A stretch of 64,000 nucleotides of DNA. Source: Shewanella sp. UCD-KL12. GTDB taxonomy: Bacteria; Pseudomonadota; Gammaproteobacteria; Enterobacterales; Shewanellaceae. Shown one piece after another: positions 16,056-24,769 of the stretch (position 1 is the stretch's first letter; every line of letters starts with the position of its first letter). The notes below the pieces were generated by a model, which saw nothing but the letters and a program-made list of their open reading frames with translations, had not been told where the DNA came from and searched no databases. The stretch covers positions 1 through 64,000 of the forward strand of contig NZ_MPHJ01000005.1 of NCBI RefSeq assembly GCF_001957125.1. Reading direction: 5' to 3'. A program made the position numbers and the translations under genes.

Positions 16056-17627
16056 CTACCCAGCTAAAATAACCATAAACTTATTCTGCAATGGCTCATC
16101 GTCTTGTTGACCATATTTAATCAAGAGATCGTCTTTGCCATCACCATTCAAATCTTCACTGGTGACCATGCCGCCATCTTGAGGAAGTTTTACACCAACT
16201 TTGTCACTGTGCTTAGAGAAAAGTCGCTCACTGTCGCCGCCAAGAAAAACCTCCAGCGTATCATCTCCATCCGACAGTAAAAGATCTTGTAAACCATCAC
16301 CATTAAGATCGGCAAGCTTAACGACTGGGCTGCCGCTTTGGCCAGATGTTAAGCTAAAGCTTAACTCAACCTCTTTAGTCGCATTCGCATCTTCAGAAAA
16401 CTGGCCCTCTTCATCCATCTTAAACAGATAAACATCTTGGTCTATGCTGCCAGAGATTAATGCACCAATGATTTGTGACAAGCCAATATCAAAACCCGCC
16501 ACCAGTACTTCATCTTTCATATCGCTATCGATATCGATAAACTCAAGCCCAGTTAGCGTTCCATCGGCTCTTATGACACTGTTAGGTTTTTTGGGAAAGG
16601 TCAGCTTGCCCTTTATGTTTTCACCTAGGTATACCTCATAGTCATTAACTCGGTCGAGTACGCCTGAACTCTTGGTATAACGTACGACCATATCCGTCAG
16701 GCCATCATTATTAATATCCTTAAGCTCCTCCACTTTTCGGTAAACAAGATCGCTTTGATCTAACTGTTCACCATAAGCATCTCGCTTATTCCACCAATCC
16801 ATACCGCTAATGGCCAAACGCACCGAACTGTAGCTAGCGATATCATCAAAACTACCAGACTCTTGCTGAGCATAAACCTCAAGTTCACCTTCACCAATTT
16901 TGACAATATCCGGTTTTCCATCCAAGTTTATATCTGCACTATAGACCTTTGATTCAGTGTAACGAGCACCATTATTATAAAGCCTAACTTGAGGCTTAAT
17001 AGGAAGGTTTTGTCGCTTGAATCCGCCCTCACTCTGGGCAATAAAAAGCTCAACTTGAGAAAAGTCAGAGATAATAATGTCATCGAGTCCATCGCCATTA
17101 AGATCACGAATAAAATCGCTATCACTGATATGCGCTGGACGTGACTTTAAAGACATAGAGTGGATATCGGCAACGACCTGAAAGGGATTGAGCTTGTCAC
17201 TTGGAACGAATTTATAGAGGTGATGACTCGAAGCAAACATCAGCTGCTGTAACTTATCTGCTTGAGCTGAAGATGCGTCATCACGTTGGGTTAAATCAAA
17301 TCCCCAAAACTCGCCAGTCAGTTTGGTTTTCGATACCTCAGCATATTTACCGAGTGCTTTATCAAAAGCAAAAACACTCAGCCACTTTTGCTGCAAGCCA
17401 TCCACACCAAACGTAATCAACTCTTTCCCATCGCTTGGTAATATATTGGCGGGTAAAATGGGATGAGTCAGGTTATAGGAGGCCTCAACATGATGAGACT
17501 CAAGTACCACTTCACTATTCTTCGAGGCTGCATGCGCACCAAATGATGCCACTGCAATCATAGGTGCCAACACTGAAAGTGCAACAAGCACCGATGAGCG
17601 AGGTAAACCGCCTGTTCTATTTTCCAT
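16056..17627 (-). CDS. Exported FG-GAP/VCBS repeat protein
   Basis: A 523-residue protein with an N-terminal signal (ALSVLAPMIAVASFGAHAAS). Six calcium-binding loops of the DxNxDG type typical of FG-GAP (integrin-alpha-like propeller) repeats are visible: DLNGDGLDD, DINLDGKPD, DINNDGLTD, DIDSDMKDE (degenerate), DLNGDGLQD and DLNGDGKDD. They are spaced through the chain as blades of a seven-bladed propeller. Such proteins are secreted or periplasmic and bind calcium; ligands vary. No enzyme domain is seen. It is monocistronic, with its own terminator. Function unknown. Confidence 0.75.
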   Translation of the reverse strand: MENRTGGLPRSSVLVALSVLAPMIAVASFGAHAASKNSEVVLESHHVEASYNLTHPILPANILPSDGKELITFGVDGLQQKWLSVFAFDKALGKYAEVSKTKLTGEFWGFDLTQRDDASSAQADKLQQLMFASSHHLYKFVPSDKLNPFQVVADIHSMSLKSRPAHISDSDFIRDLNGDGLDDIIISDFSQVELFIAQSEGGFKRQNLPIKPQVRLYNNGARYTESKVYSADINLDGKPDIVKIGEGELEVYAQQESGSFDDIASYSSVRLAISGMDWWNKRDAYGEQLDQSDLVYRKVEELKDINNDGLTDMVVRYTKSSGVLDRVNDYEVYLGENIKGKLTFPKKPNSVIRADGTLTGLEFIDIDSDMKDEVLVAGFDIGLSQIIGALISGSIDQDVYLFKMDEEGQFSEDANATKEVELSFSLTSGQSGSPVVKLADLNGDGLQDLLLSDGDDTLEVFLGGDSERLFSKHSDKVGVKLPQDGGMVTSEDLNGDGKDDLLIKYGQQDDEPLQNKFMVILAG

Positions 17628-17862
17628 CTGCCACTAACTCCATTTAAAGTCCCGATATGATCGCGATAACACTCATATTCTTGAGTGTCTAATCTATCGA
17701 CTCTGAAAAAAAAAGAAAGTTCAGTTAATCAGATGTTACAAACTAATGGTTCAAATGAGGAGGAATCTACAAATAGGCGCAATATTAGCCTTCTTAACAG
17801 CATCGAGCTTTGATGGTCACCCTGCATTAAGAAAGCATTATCATTGCGCTTTAGTGGTCGCT
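17628..17862. other. Intergenic region upstream of the FG-GAP gene
   Basis: Promoter region of the FG-GAP gene on its left side. To the right the tandem 3'-end copies of the methyltransferase gene begin. No gene is seen. Confidence 0.4.
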
Positions 17863-18276
17863 ATTTCCATACACGAGTCATCTCACGTCGACCTAAGGCG
17901 CCAGGATAGGCTTTCACCTTAAAGCCCGCCGCTTTTAAGTTGCGCTTAAACTGCCTATTGATTGCCGCAGTAGGAATATTCCCAGTTCCGCAGCATACCT
18001 ACTTCCACGCCCGTGTCATCTCACGTCGACCAAGTGCTCCTGGGTATGGCTTTACTTTGAATCCCGCCGCTTTTAAGTTGCGCTTAAACTGCCTGTTGAC
18101 TGCCGCAGTAGGAATATTCCCAGCTCCGCAGCATAGCTACTTCCACGCCCGTGTCATCTCACGGCGACCAAGTGCTCCTGGGTATGGCTTTACTTTGAAT
18201 CCCGCAGCTTTTAAGTTGCGCTTAAACTGACCATTAGCGCAATAGGATACCAACATGCCGCCTGCTTGCATCACAG
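17863..18276 (-). repeat. Three tandem 138-bp units made from the 3' end of the methyltransferase gene
   Basis: The units start at about 17863, 18001 and 18139; matching positions are exactly 138 bp apart (for example GTCATC at 17877 and 18015). The third unit is the genuine gene end. The first two are detached copies, each encoding the terminal ~30 residues (from FKRNLKAAGFKVK to MTR(A/V)WK and a stop) preceded by a ~49-bp spacer shared between copies. Units 2 and 3 are nearly identical, while unit 1 differs mostly at synonymous positions. A plus-strand open frame across the units is a by-product of the 46-codon period. Confidence 0.85.
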
Positions 18277-18820
18277 GAAACAGCCTATCGAAATTGTCTT
18301 GCTGCCAAAGCTCCGGCTGTTTACTCGGCGCAAAAGCATCATAGAAAACGAGGTTTATTGAGTCTGTATCACCAGTAAAGTCCTGCAACTTGCCATGTAC
18401 CTTGTGCAGGATAAAACCTGGAATGATCTCCACATCACAATCCCAAGGCGCTTGGTGTAACTTATCGAACAGTACAGCAAGTTCAGGGGTAAATCCGGCC
18501 TTATAGTTAAGTTGAGCGACCACATCCATAGGGATGGGATACGCCTCAATAGAGGTAAATCGAATTGGCCTCTCTATCTTACCTGTTTGAGATAAAGCGC
18601 TTTTTAACGTCAAGATGGCATTCATGCCAGAGCCAAAACCTAGTTCAAGAATATCGACTCTGTTGAAGTCTGGAGAAAGAGCAGCAAAGCCTGCATCAAT
18701 ATAGACATGTTCAGACTCACTCATAGCACCGTTGTGAGCATGATAACTATCATCAAACAATGAACTCATCAGCGTATGAGAACCATCTTTTGTCATCTTA
18801 ACTTCAATCTTATTTTCCAC
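18137..18820 (-). CDS. mnmD: MnmD-type tRNA 5-methylaminomethyl-2-thiouridine methyltransferase
   Basis: A 227-residue SAM-dependent methyltransferase. The N-terminal DGSHTLMSSLFDDSYHAHNGA, the SAM motif ILELGFGSGMNAILTL and the catalytic-region DAFAPSKQPELW match the MnmC N-terminal/MnmD family, which converts nm5s2U to mnm5s2U at the wobble position of tRNAs. It is a stand-alone enzyme without the FAD-dependent MnmC2 half. The start is GTG 18820, with AGGA seven bases upstream. The gene ends inside a tandem array of its own 3' segment. Shewanella normally also has a fused MnmC, so this could be an additional copy; that cannot be judged here. Confidence 0.75.
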   Translation of the reverse strand: MENKIEVKMTKDGSHTLMSSLFDDSYHAHNGAMSESEHVYIDAGFAALSPDFNRVDILELGFGSGMNAILTLKSALSQTGKIERPIRFTSIEAYPIPMDVVAQLNYKAGFTPELAVLFDKLHQAPWDCDVEIIPGFILHKVHGKLQDFTGDTDSINLVFYDAFAPSKQPELWQQDNFDRLFPVMQAGGMLVSYCANGQFKRNLKAAGFKVKPYPGALGRREMTRAWK

Positions 18821-19262
18821 TCACTCATCCTACTTGTCGCTAAAGCAGCAGGTTGTTCGCCTGCAAAAATCATAATCATTCACTTGGGGATTATACCTGA
18901 AATTGTATCACTCTTGGTTCAATTGGCTTGCTATCAATGACAAGGTTCCCCTAGGCAGAGGCCAGCCCCCTTTAAGCATTACTGTAAACAAAAGTGGTAG
19001 GTTAACAATCTGTAAACAAGACGATTCATCGATAAGTACAGAAAAACAAATAACCACAAAAATACCTATTAAACAATAGGTTAAACAAGCCAGACTTTAA
19101 AGTGTTAGTTAGTAAATTTAACATCTGTCAGCCATTAAAAACTTCCCTTTGATAATCCCAACTATGTTGATAGTATCTGCCTATTCACTCGAGCCTAATA
19201 CCACTCGGTATAACCATAAAAGTTTCATTTTCATCATCCTAAGTCGTTTTGGATACAGCCCT
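18821..19262. other. Divergent intergenic region, about 440 nt
   Basis: Lies between the divergent methyltransferase and rarD genes. I see only AT-rich promoter-like sequence and no structure or operator that I can support. Confidence 0.35.
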
Positions 19263-20198
19263 ATGCCACACACAAGTCGCCCGACATTCCAAGGCAATGC
19301 ACTTGCCGCCTTTGCATTTATTCTTTGGGGATTAATGCCACTCTACTTTCAGATGCTGCCTGGTGCAGATACCAATGAGCTGCAGGCCTTTAGGATCACT
19401 TTTTCAGTACCATTTATGCTGTTAGTGATTCTCGTTTTAGGAAAAAAGCTGCCCTCTTTAGCTGCGCTTAAAGCTGATAAGCGCTCGGTAGCCCTTTGTG
19501 GCCTCGCCGCAGTCATCATGTGCTTCTCTTGGTATAGCTTCACTTGGGCTATCACCCACGGGCAGGTCCTTGCCGCCAGTCTTGGCTTCTTTATTAATCC
19601 TTTATTTGCCATAGGGCTCGGGGTCGTGTTTCTTGGGGATAAACTGTCCAAAGCGCAATCACTCGCTGTGATATTAGGCATTTGCGGGATCAGTTATATG
19701 ATCTTTAATTACGGCGAATTGCCTTGGCTATCTCTGTGTATGGGCGGATTTTTTGCGCTATATGGCTTATGTAAAAAGTTTATTCGATTCGACTCCATGA
19801 CCTCTGTGACACTCGAGGCGGCGCTTCTTATGCCTATTGCACTAAGTTATCTACTTTGGCTAGGGCTATCTGAGCAAAGCACTGCTTTAGCAGGGCTATT
19901 TTCTGAAGTGCAAGCCTTTGATTGGCGACAACTCTTTCTGTATATGGGAACGGCTCCCGTGACCTTGATGCCGCTTATCTTTTTCGCACTCGCTATCAGC
20001 CGTACTAGCCTGTCTATGATAGGTCTAATGCAATATATCGAACCTAGCATGCATTTTCTTTTAGCTGTTTTGCTATTTAACGAGCATTTTGATCAAGTCA
20101 AAGCGGTCAGCTTCGCCTTAATCTGGACAGGATTATTGGTCTGTTCGTTAGAAGCTTTGCCAAAGCTTAGGCGCAAACATGCAAGTGTTAAATCATAA
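19263..20198 (+). CDS. rarD: EamA-family transporter RarD
   Basis: A 311-residue protein with ten predicted membrane helices arranged as two five-helix EamA halves. The N-terminal GNALAAFAFILWGLMPLYFQML and LQAFRITFSVPFM match RarD, as do QYIEPSMHFLLAVLLFNE near residue 265 and the ending LIWTGLLVCSLEALPKLRR. ATG 19263 gives the usual RarD length and removes an unlikely upstream extension. RarD proteins are drug/metabolite-superfamily transporters whose physiological substrate is not settled; chloramphenicol sensitivity was the original phenotype. It is a single gene that converges on the hydrolase gene, 10 nt apart. Confidence 0.85.
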   Translation: MPHTSRPTFQGNALAAFAFILWGLMPLYFQMLPGADTNELQAFRITFSVPFMLLVILVLGKKLPSLAALKADKRSVALCGLAAVIMCFSWYSFTWAITHGQVLAASLGFFINPLFAIGLGVVFLGDKLSKAQSLAVILGICGISYMIFNYGELPWLSLCMGGFFALYGLCKKFIRFDSMTSVTLEAALLMPIALSYLLWLGLSEQSTALAGLFSEVQAFDWRQLFLYMGTAPVTLMPLIFFALAISRTSLSMIGLMQYIEPSMHFLLAVLLFNEHFDQVKAVSFALIWTGLLVCSLEALPKLRRKHASVKS

Positions 20199-20208
20199 GA
20201 GAAGAGTC

Positions 20209-20802
20209 TTAGCTCTCCAGCCGACATAAGATCTCATCAACTACTTTTTGACTGAAGATCATCGACATATGCAGATAAACACTAAATTGTTTATTCGTCG
20301 CTATAGCCCAATATGAACGGCTAGGCGCTACGGTATAATCTATTGCAGCACTGTATGAGTGGAGCGAAAGTTCACTCAAACTAGCAGCCGTTTTATCGAG
20401 TAAGCTCAGTAACTCACTCTCGGGTCTAAGCTGCTTGAATGCTTTAGATGGATAGGGAAGGTAAGCCATATAACTGCCAAGATGTGGACTTGAGATAGTG
20501 AACAGGTGGGTGGTCCGCACGCTCCCCCCAAGTTGCTGCAGATAAAAGCGGGCAACTATCCCTCCCATACTGAAGCCGATAATCACAATTTTTTCATCTT
20601 CACCGAATTGAGCGATAATCTGTTGTTTAAGCTTTTCAGCCGCATACTCTATACCTTGCCCACCATCGAAGGGAGATAAGGTTGGCGTGAAACAGTCAAA
20701 GCCCTGAGACTGAAACTGCTTCTTCATCCACCCCATCACTTTGCCGGTATTGAATATGCCGTGGACCAAAATAAGCTTAGGTTTTTTCTCAATTATGCTC
20801 AT
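20209..20802 (-). CDS. Alpha/beta hydrolase, lipase-like
   Basis: A 197-residue soluble hydrolase. The oxyanion region is LILVHGIFNTGKVMGWM and the nucleophile elbow is GFSMGGIVARFYLQQ, with Ser in GxSxG near residue 93. The family also includes PGAP1-like and triacylglycerol lipase-like esterases. ATG 20802 has GAGG five bases before it; an in-frame ATG at 20820 would add six residues. There is no signal peptide, so a cytoplasmic enzyme is expected. The substrate is unknown. The last third, with its Asp and His candidates, is short compared with secreted lipases. Confidence 0.75.
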   Translation of the reverse strand: MSIIEKKPKLILVHGIFNTGKVMGWMKKQFQSQGFDCFTPTLSPFDGGQGIEYAAEKLKQQIIAQFGEDEKIVIIGFSMGGIVARFYLQQLGGSVRTTHLFTISSPHLGSYMAYLPYPSKAFKQLRPESELLSLLDKTAASLSELSLHSYSAAIDYTVAPSRSYWAIATNKQFSVYLHMSMIFSQKVVDEILCRLES

Positions 20803-20933
20803 ATCTGCCTCGTTGAACATGTAAGTCTCATTTTTATCAGGCCCGACACCGATTTTAACGGGCTATTTTGTTATCATTACACTCAGGCAACTGCCCACCA
20901 ACCCATATTAGCCATTTAACTGAGTTTTTTACC

Positions 20934-21941
20934 ATGACCATCTCCGCATTATTAGCCACCGCGCTCGAAAAGCGTCACGATCTGCTTGCCCAAGCAAAAG
21001 AGCGCAATACAGATTGTTATCGGGTATTTCATGGCACTGTCGAAGGTATCAATGGATTAAACATCGACAGATATGGCGAGGCATGGTTAATTCAGAGCTT
21101 TCATCAAACCTTGACTGATGACGAATTAAAAGAGGTCAGCGACTCGCTCACTCACCTTGAGCCGTTACCCGTTATCTACAATGACCGCTCAGATAAAAAC
21201 TCGCGTGTAATGAACAAGCTTGATGTCATTAATGATGATTTTGCTAACCAAGCCCAAGTTATGCATGAAAACGGCATCAAATTCACCTCAAAGCTGCGCC
21301 ATGAAGGGCAAGACCCCTTGCTGTTTCTGGATATGCGTAAAGGCCGTGAGTTTGTTAAAGCCAATAGCCAGAATAAAACAGTGCTTAACCTATTCTCCTA
21401 TACCTGCGGCATAGGCACCGCTGCAGCGGTTGGTGGTGCAACTCGGGTGATGAATGTCGACTTCTCATCATTTGCTCTGGCGGCAGGTAAAACCAATGCA
21501 GAGCTCAATGGTGTCAGCGATGTTTGTGAGTTTGTCCAAAGTGATGCTTTTCCTGCGCTTAGACAGCTGGCAGGGCTTAAAGTCGGCGGACGCCGTAACC
21601 AAAAGCTACCTAAATACCCTAAGTTACCCACAACACAGTTCGATCTGGTTTTTCTCGACCCGCCACGTTTTGCTAAAAGCCCATTTGGTATTGTCGATCT
21701 GATCAATGACTACCAAAGCCTATTTAAGCCAGCCCTACTCACCACCAAATCAGGTGGCACCATAGTCTGCTGCAACAATGTGGCTAAAGTAGATCGTGAT
21801 GCTTGGTTTAACGCACTCGTTCGTTGCGTCGAAAAGCAGGGGCGTACGGTGAGCCAACATAACTGGCTAGATTGCCATGAGGATTTCCCATCATTTGATG
21901 GTAACCATCCACTGAAGATGGTCGCACTGACTATAGATTAA
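20934..21941 (+). CDS. RlmI-like class I SAM-dependent methyltransferase
   Basis: A 335-residue protein. Its C-terminal 220 residues are a class I methyltransferase with GQDPLLFLDMRKGREFV, the SAM motif VLNLFSYTCGIGTAAAVGGA and the catalytic-type loop VFLDPPRFAKSPFG. This organisation is that of RlmI/RlmK-like rRNA cytosine-C5 or guanine methyltransferases, but the PUA domain of RlmI is not recognisable. ATG 20934 is chosen because the upstream extension is not protein-like. A hairpin terminator follows. The most likely substrate is rRNA, which is family inference. Confidence 0.75.
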   Translation: MTISALLATALEKRHDLLAQAKERNTDCYRVFHGTVEGINGLNIDRYGEAWLIQSFHQTLTDDELKEVSDSLTHLEPLPVIYNDRSDKNSRVMNKLDVINDDFANQAQVMHENGIKFTSKLRHEGQDPLLFLDMRKGREFVKANSQNKTVLNLFSYTCGIGTAAAVGGATRVMNVDFSSFALAAGKTNAELNGVSDVCEFVQSDAFPALRQLAGLKVGGRRNQKLPKYPKLPTTQFDLVFLDPPRFAKSPFGIVDLINDYQSLFKPALLTTKSGGTIVCCNNVAKVDRDAWFNALVRCVEKQGRTVSQHNWLDCHEDFPSFDGNHPLKMVALTID

Positions 21942-21966
21942 TACCTATCAGATACGCCTACTCTGT

Positions 21967-21995
21967 ACGCCTAGATGTCGTTGACCGCTAGGCGT
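21967..21995 (+). terminator. Intrinsic terminator
   Basis: ACGCCTAG (21967-21974) pairs with CTAGGCGT (21988-21995), 13-nt loop, followed by TCTCTT. It lies 26 nt after the methyltransferase stop. Confidence 0.6.
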
Positions 21996-22018
21996 TCTCT
22001 TATGTCTATTCGATAAAT

Positions 22019-22393
22019 TTAAGCAGTCAAACCCGCTTTAAAAAACTGGCTGGTCACACGCAGCTCATAAAATAAGTGATTAAGTTGCTGCTGCTGCACG
22101 TCTGTATCGACTAATCTAGTAAGGGCACTGAGCGGTTTATAGATATTGTCTAAACACCAAATACGCCAGTGTCCCTCTAGCATATCATCAGACAAGGTAT
22201 CTAACAGTAAGCGATACTCAGCCATATAGAGCAACCAAGCTTCCTCTTTGCTCCCTCCCATCCCTGCTTCCTCCATCGATAGCCAGATGGGGATCAAACC
22301 TGGGTTGTCAGACTCCTCAGCATAGCGAACCTTATGGCGTAGCATATTGATGGCAGGATCTTGACTGTCAAACTGTGGGAAACATCTACTCAT
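22019..22393 (-). CDS. Hypothetical protein, about 125 aa
   Basis: A soluble helical protein rich in Leu, Met and Trp (for example WLSMEEAGMGGSKEEAWLLYM and HWRIWCLDNIYKPLSAL). I recognise no family. The start is uncertain: ATG 22393 lacks a clear ribosome-binding site, while an in-frame TTG at 22417 has AAGGAG directly against it, too close to be standard. It stands alone, separated from the alkylsulfatase by about 140 nt. Confidence 0.5.
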   Translation of the reverse strand: MSRCFPQFDSQDPAINMLRHKVRYAEESDNPGLIPIWLSMEEAGMGGSKEEAWLLYMAEYRLLLDTLSDDMLEGHWRIWCLDNIYKPLSALTRLVDTDVQQQQLNHLFYELRVTSQFFKAGLTA

Positions 22394-22501
22394 AAAACGA
22401 CTTAATGGGAATGACAACTCCTTGCATTAGGTCGTTTTCTTTTTAATGAGTCAACACAATTTACCTTAAGGTGCTTTGTCTATACCGCTTATTGTGATGC
22501 A

Positions 22502-22520
22502 GCCCACCATTGAGGTGGGC
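22502..22520 (-). terminator. Hairpin after the alkylsulfatase gene
   Basis: GCCCACC (22502-22508) pairs with GGTGGGC (22514-22520) around a 5-nt loop, 38 nt downstream of the 22559 gene end. No T-run follows on the minus strand, so termination would be weak or protein-assisted. Confidence 0.45.
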
Positions 22521-22558
22521 ACTCATTGTCAACTCAAGCTAAACAGGTTAACACTCAC

Positions 22559-24679
22559 CTAAGGCGTGACGATATTGAACACACCTTTTGGCTTATCTAA
22601 TAACCTAAAGAATCCGATTAAATCTAACTTACTGCCTTGAATGTTCAACTCATCAGAAAACAGCAGATCACTCGCCCCTGCAGTGCCGATAATCAGATCA
22701 ATAAACAGTTCATGGCTGATATTTAAGGTCACGTTGGCATTAGGCGCCTTGGCTGCTTTTTTATGGTGCAGCACTGAGTTTTTCAGCTCTAACACATAGT
22801 TTTCATTCAAGTCAGTGAAGGTAATATTAAGCAGGTAATGTTGACCAAACGCATCAGGGCCTATCACACGTGACGCCATAGATTGCAGAAAGTTCTCTAC
22901 AGGAGATCGCAATAAGATCTGCTTCATAGAGACAAGATCGATCCCCTTCTCTGGCGCACCATGACGCAGTTCAAATGCAGCCGAGAGATACACATCGCGC
23001 CAGGCTGCAGATTCAGCCTGATAGCCAAGCTGATCATAGGCCTTAGCCAGCAGCGCTTTAGCTTGCTGATTAGTACTATCAGCAAAAACCAGTTTATTGA
23101 GCAGCTCTGCCGCCCAGCGATACTCCCCTGCAGCAAAGGCTTGCTCGCCATGGGTAAGCACAGCAGCGTTGCCGCCCATTAACTCAATATATTTTTGTGC
23201 CGATTGAGAGCTAGGCAGAGGGTCTAAGTTAGCCGGGTTTGCGTCATACCAGCCAAGGTAGGCCTGATAAACCGCCTTGGCATTATGTTTAGCGGTACCG
23301 TAATAGCCTCGACTGGCGAAGGTATTAGCCAGCGCTGGTGGCATCTCAATCGCTTCTGCTATCTCAGCAGGCGTCAGCCCCTGATTGAGCATACGTACTG
23401 ACTGATCATGGATATATTTATAGGTATCTCGCTGCTTAACTAAAAAATCAGCAATAGCATCTCCACCCCATATCGGCCAATGATGACTGCCGAAATAGAC
23501 CTTAGCCTCTTGCTGATTAGTGAGTGCCTCATCGATCGAGCGACTCCATTCCAGTGCATCCCTCACTTTTGCACCGCGTAAGGTATAGAGGTTATGCATG
23601 GTCTTTGAGACAAGTTCAGCGCCGCAATAAGCCTGATGCTGCGGTAGATAGAAGGTAAACTCAGAAGGCGCTTCAGTGCCTGAAACAATTTGAAATTCAA
23701 AGGGCACCCCATCGATAACCTTAGCCTCATCAGTCTCTACCGTAATAGTCGGAGATAAAATACTAAAGGTGCCAAAGGCAGGCTCTTTACCTAAGCCTGA
23801 ATCGATATGACCCCGAGCCGTTCTCGGCAGCTGCTTACCATACATATACATAGCGCGGCGACTCATGGCGGTCCCCGCCATCACATTCTCACTGGTGGCT
23901 TCATGCATAAAGCCACCCGGCGCCACGACCTCAATGGCAGCAACCTCTTGCTCTGACAGTGTATCAAGCAAGCCCAGTGCTCCGCCAAAGTGATCCATAT
24001 GGCTATGAGTAAAAATGATGCTAGAGATAGGTCGCTTGCCTAACTGTTCATTGATAAAATCCAAGGCAGCTTTGCCCGTCTCAGCGGTCGTCAAAGGGTC
24101 GACGATTATCCAGCCTTTTTTACCTGCAATAACGGTCATATTGGCTAAATCGAAGCCACGAAGTTGATAGATCCCCTCCGTCACCTCAAAGAGGCCATCG
24201 ATATTGTTCAAACTTGCTTGGCGCCATAAGCTTGGGTTAACAGTCGCAGGTGCCTCCCCCTGAATAAAATCATAAGCTGGCCTATCCCAAATTTTCTTGC
24301 CCTGAGCATCAAGCACCACCAGCGCTGGCAGCTTGGCGATAAAGCCTCGACCTGCGTCGGTGAAATCTTGCTTATCTTGAAAAGGCAGCTGAGACATGAG
24401 CCCCGAGTTTACCGCTAAGGTGTGACTTGTTGCTGGTGTAAATCCATAAGCGTCAATAGCATCCTCAGTAACAGGTGTTACCGACGCTGCGGGGGCTGAG
24501 TCGACTGAGGGTTGGCACGCCACCAGCCACATTGCGCTTAACCCAGGCAATACAAGCTTGAGTCTACGCGCGACTTTTGTACCCATTTTTGCACTAATTC
24601 TTACGCTATTTTTTTCACTAAGCTTTACACTGGGGAGACGCTGTAAGCAGCAGTCCATTTTATTATGATTATTCGCCAT
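22559..24679 (-). CDS. Alkylsulfatase, SdsA/BDS1 type, lipoprotein
   Basis: About 706 residues. The metallo-beta-lactamase domain carries the zinc motif FTHSHMDHFGG (HxHxDH) near residue 225, and downstream zinc or dimer signatures such as YCGAELVSKTMHNLYTLRGAKV. Then come the alkylsulfatase dimerisation domain and a C-terminal SCP2-like lipid-binding domain (NISHELFIDLIIGT). These enzymes cleave primary or secondary alkyl sulfates such as SDS to alcohol and sulfate. A lipoprotein signal ending WLVAC suggests periplasmic or membrane-attached export. The start is uncertain: ATG 24679, or ATG 24586, which places the signal at the very N-terminus. An AraC-type regulator lies just upstream on the same strand. 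Confidence 0.88.
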   Translation of the reverse strand: MANNHNKMDCCLQRLPSVKLSEKNSVRISAKMGTKVARRLKLVLPGLSAMWLVACQPSVDSAPAASVTPVTEDAIDAYGFTPATSHTLAVNSGLMSQLPFQDKQDFTDAGRGFIAKLPALVVLDAQGKKIWDRPAYDFIQGEAPATVNPSLWRQASLNNIDGLFEVTEGIYQLRGFDLANMTVIAGKKGWIIVDPLTTAETGKAALDFINEQLGKRPISSIIFTHSHMDHFGGALGLLDTLSEQEVAAIEVVAPGGFMHEATSENVMAGTAMSRRAMYMYGKQLPRTARGHIDSGLGKEPAFGTFSILSPTITVETDEAKVIDGVPFEFQIVSGTEAPSEFTFYLPQHQAYCGAELVSKTMHNLYTLRGAKVRDALEWSRSIDEALTNQQEAKVYFGSHHWPIWGGDAIADFLVKQRDTYKYIHDQSVRMLNQGLTPAEIAEAIEMPPALANTFASRGYYGTAKHNAKAVYQAYLGWYDANPANLDPLPSSQSAQKYIELMGGNAAVLTHGEQAFAAGEYRWAAELLNKLVFADSTNQQAKALLAKAYDQLGYQAESAAWRDVYLSAAFELRHGAPEKGIDLVSMKQILLRSPVENFLQSMASRVIGPDAFGQHYLLNITFTDLNENYVLELKNSVLHHKKAAKAPNANVTLNISHELFIDLIIGTAGASDLLFSDELNIQGSKLDLIGFFRLLDKPKGVFNIVTP

Positions 24680-24769
24680 CTTAGTTCGCTCTGGTATTAA
24701 CAACTAGAGCCAACCTATTACACTAATGCAACATAGTAGTTATCATTTTCGGCCAATATAAACGTACGT

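Noticed and set aside
17940-18230. Plus-strand open frame with a 46-residue repeat
   Set aside because: It is antisense to the mnmD 3' end and its repeats; the periodicity comes from the 138-bp DNA unit. No start site or ribosome-binding site supports it.
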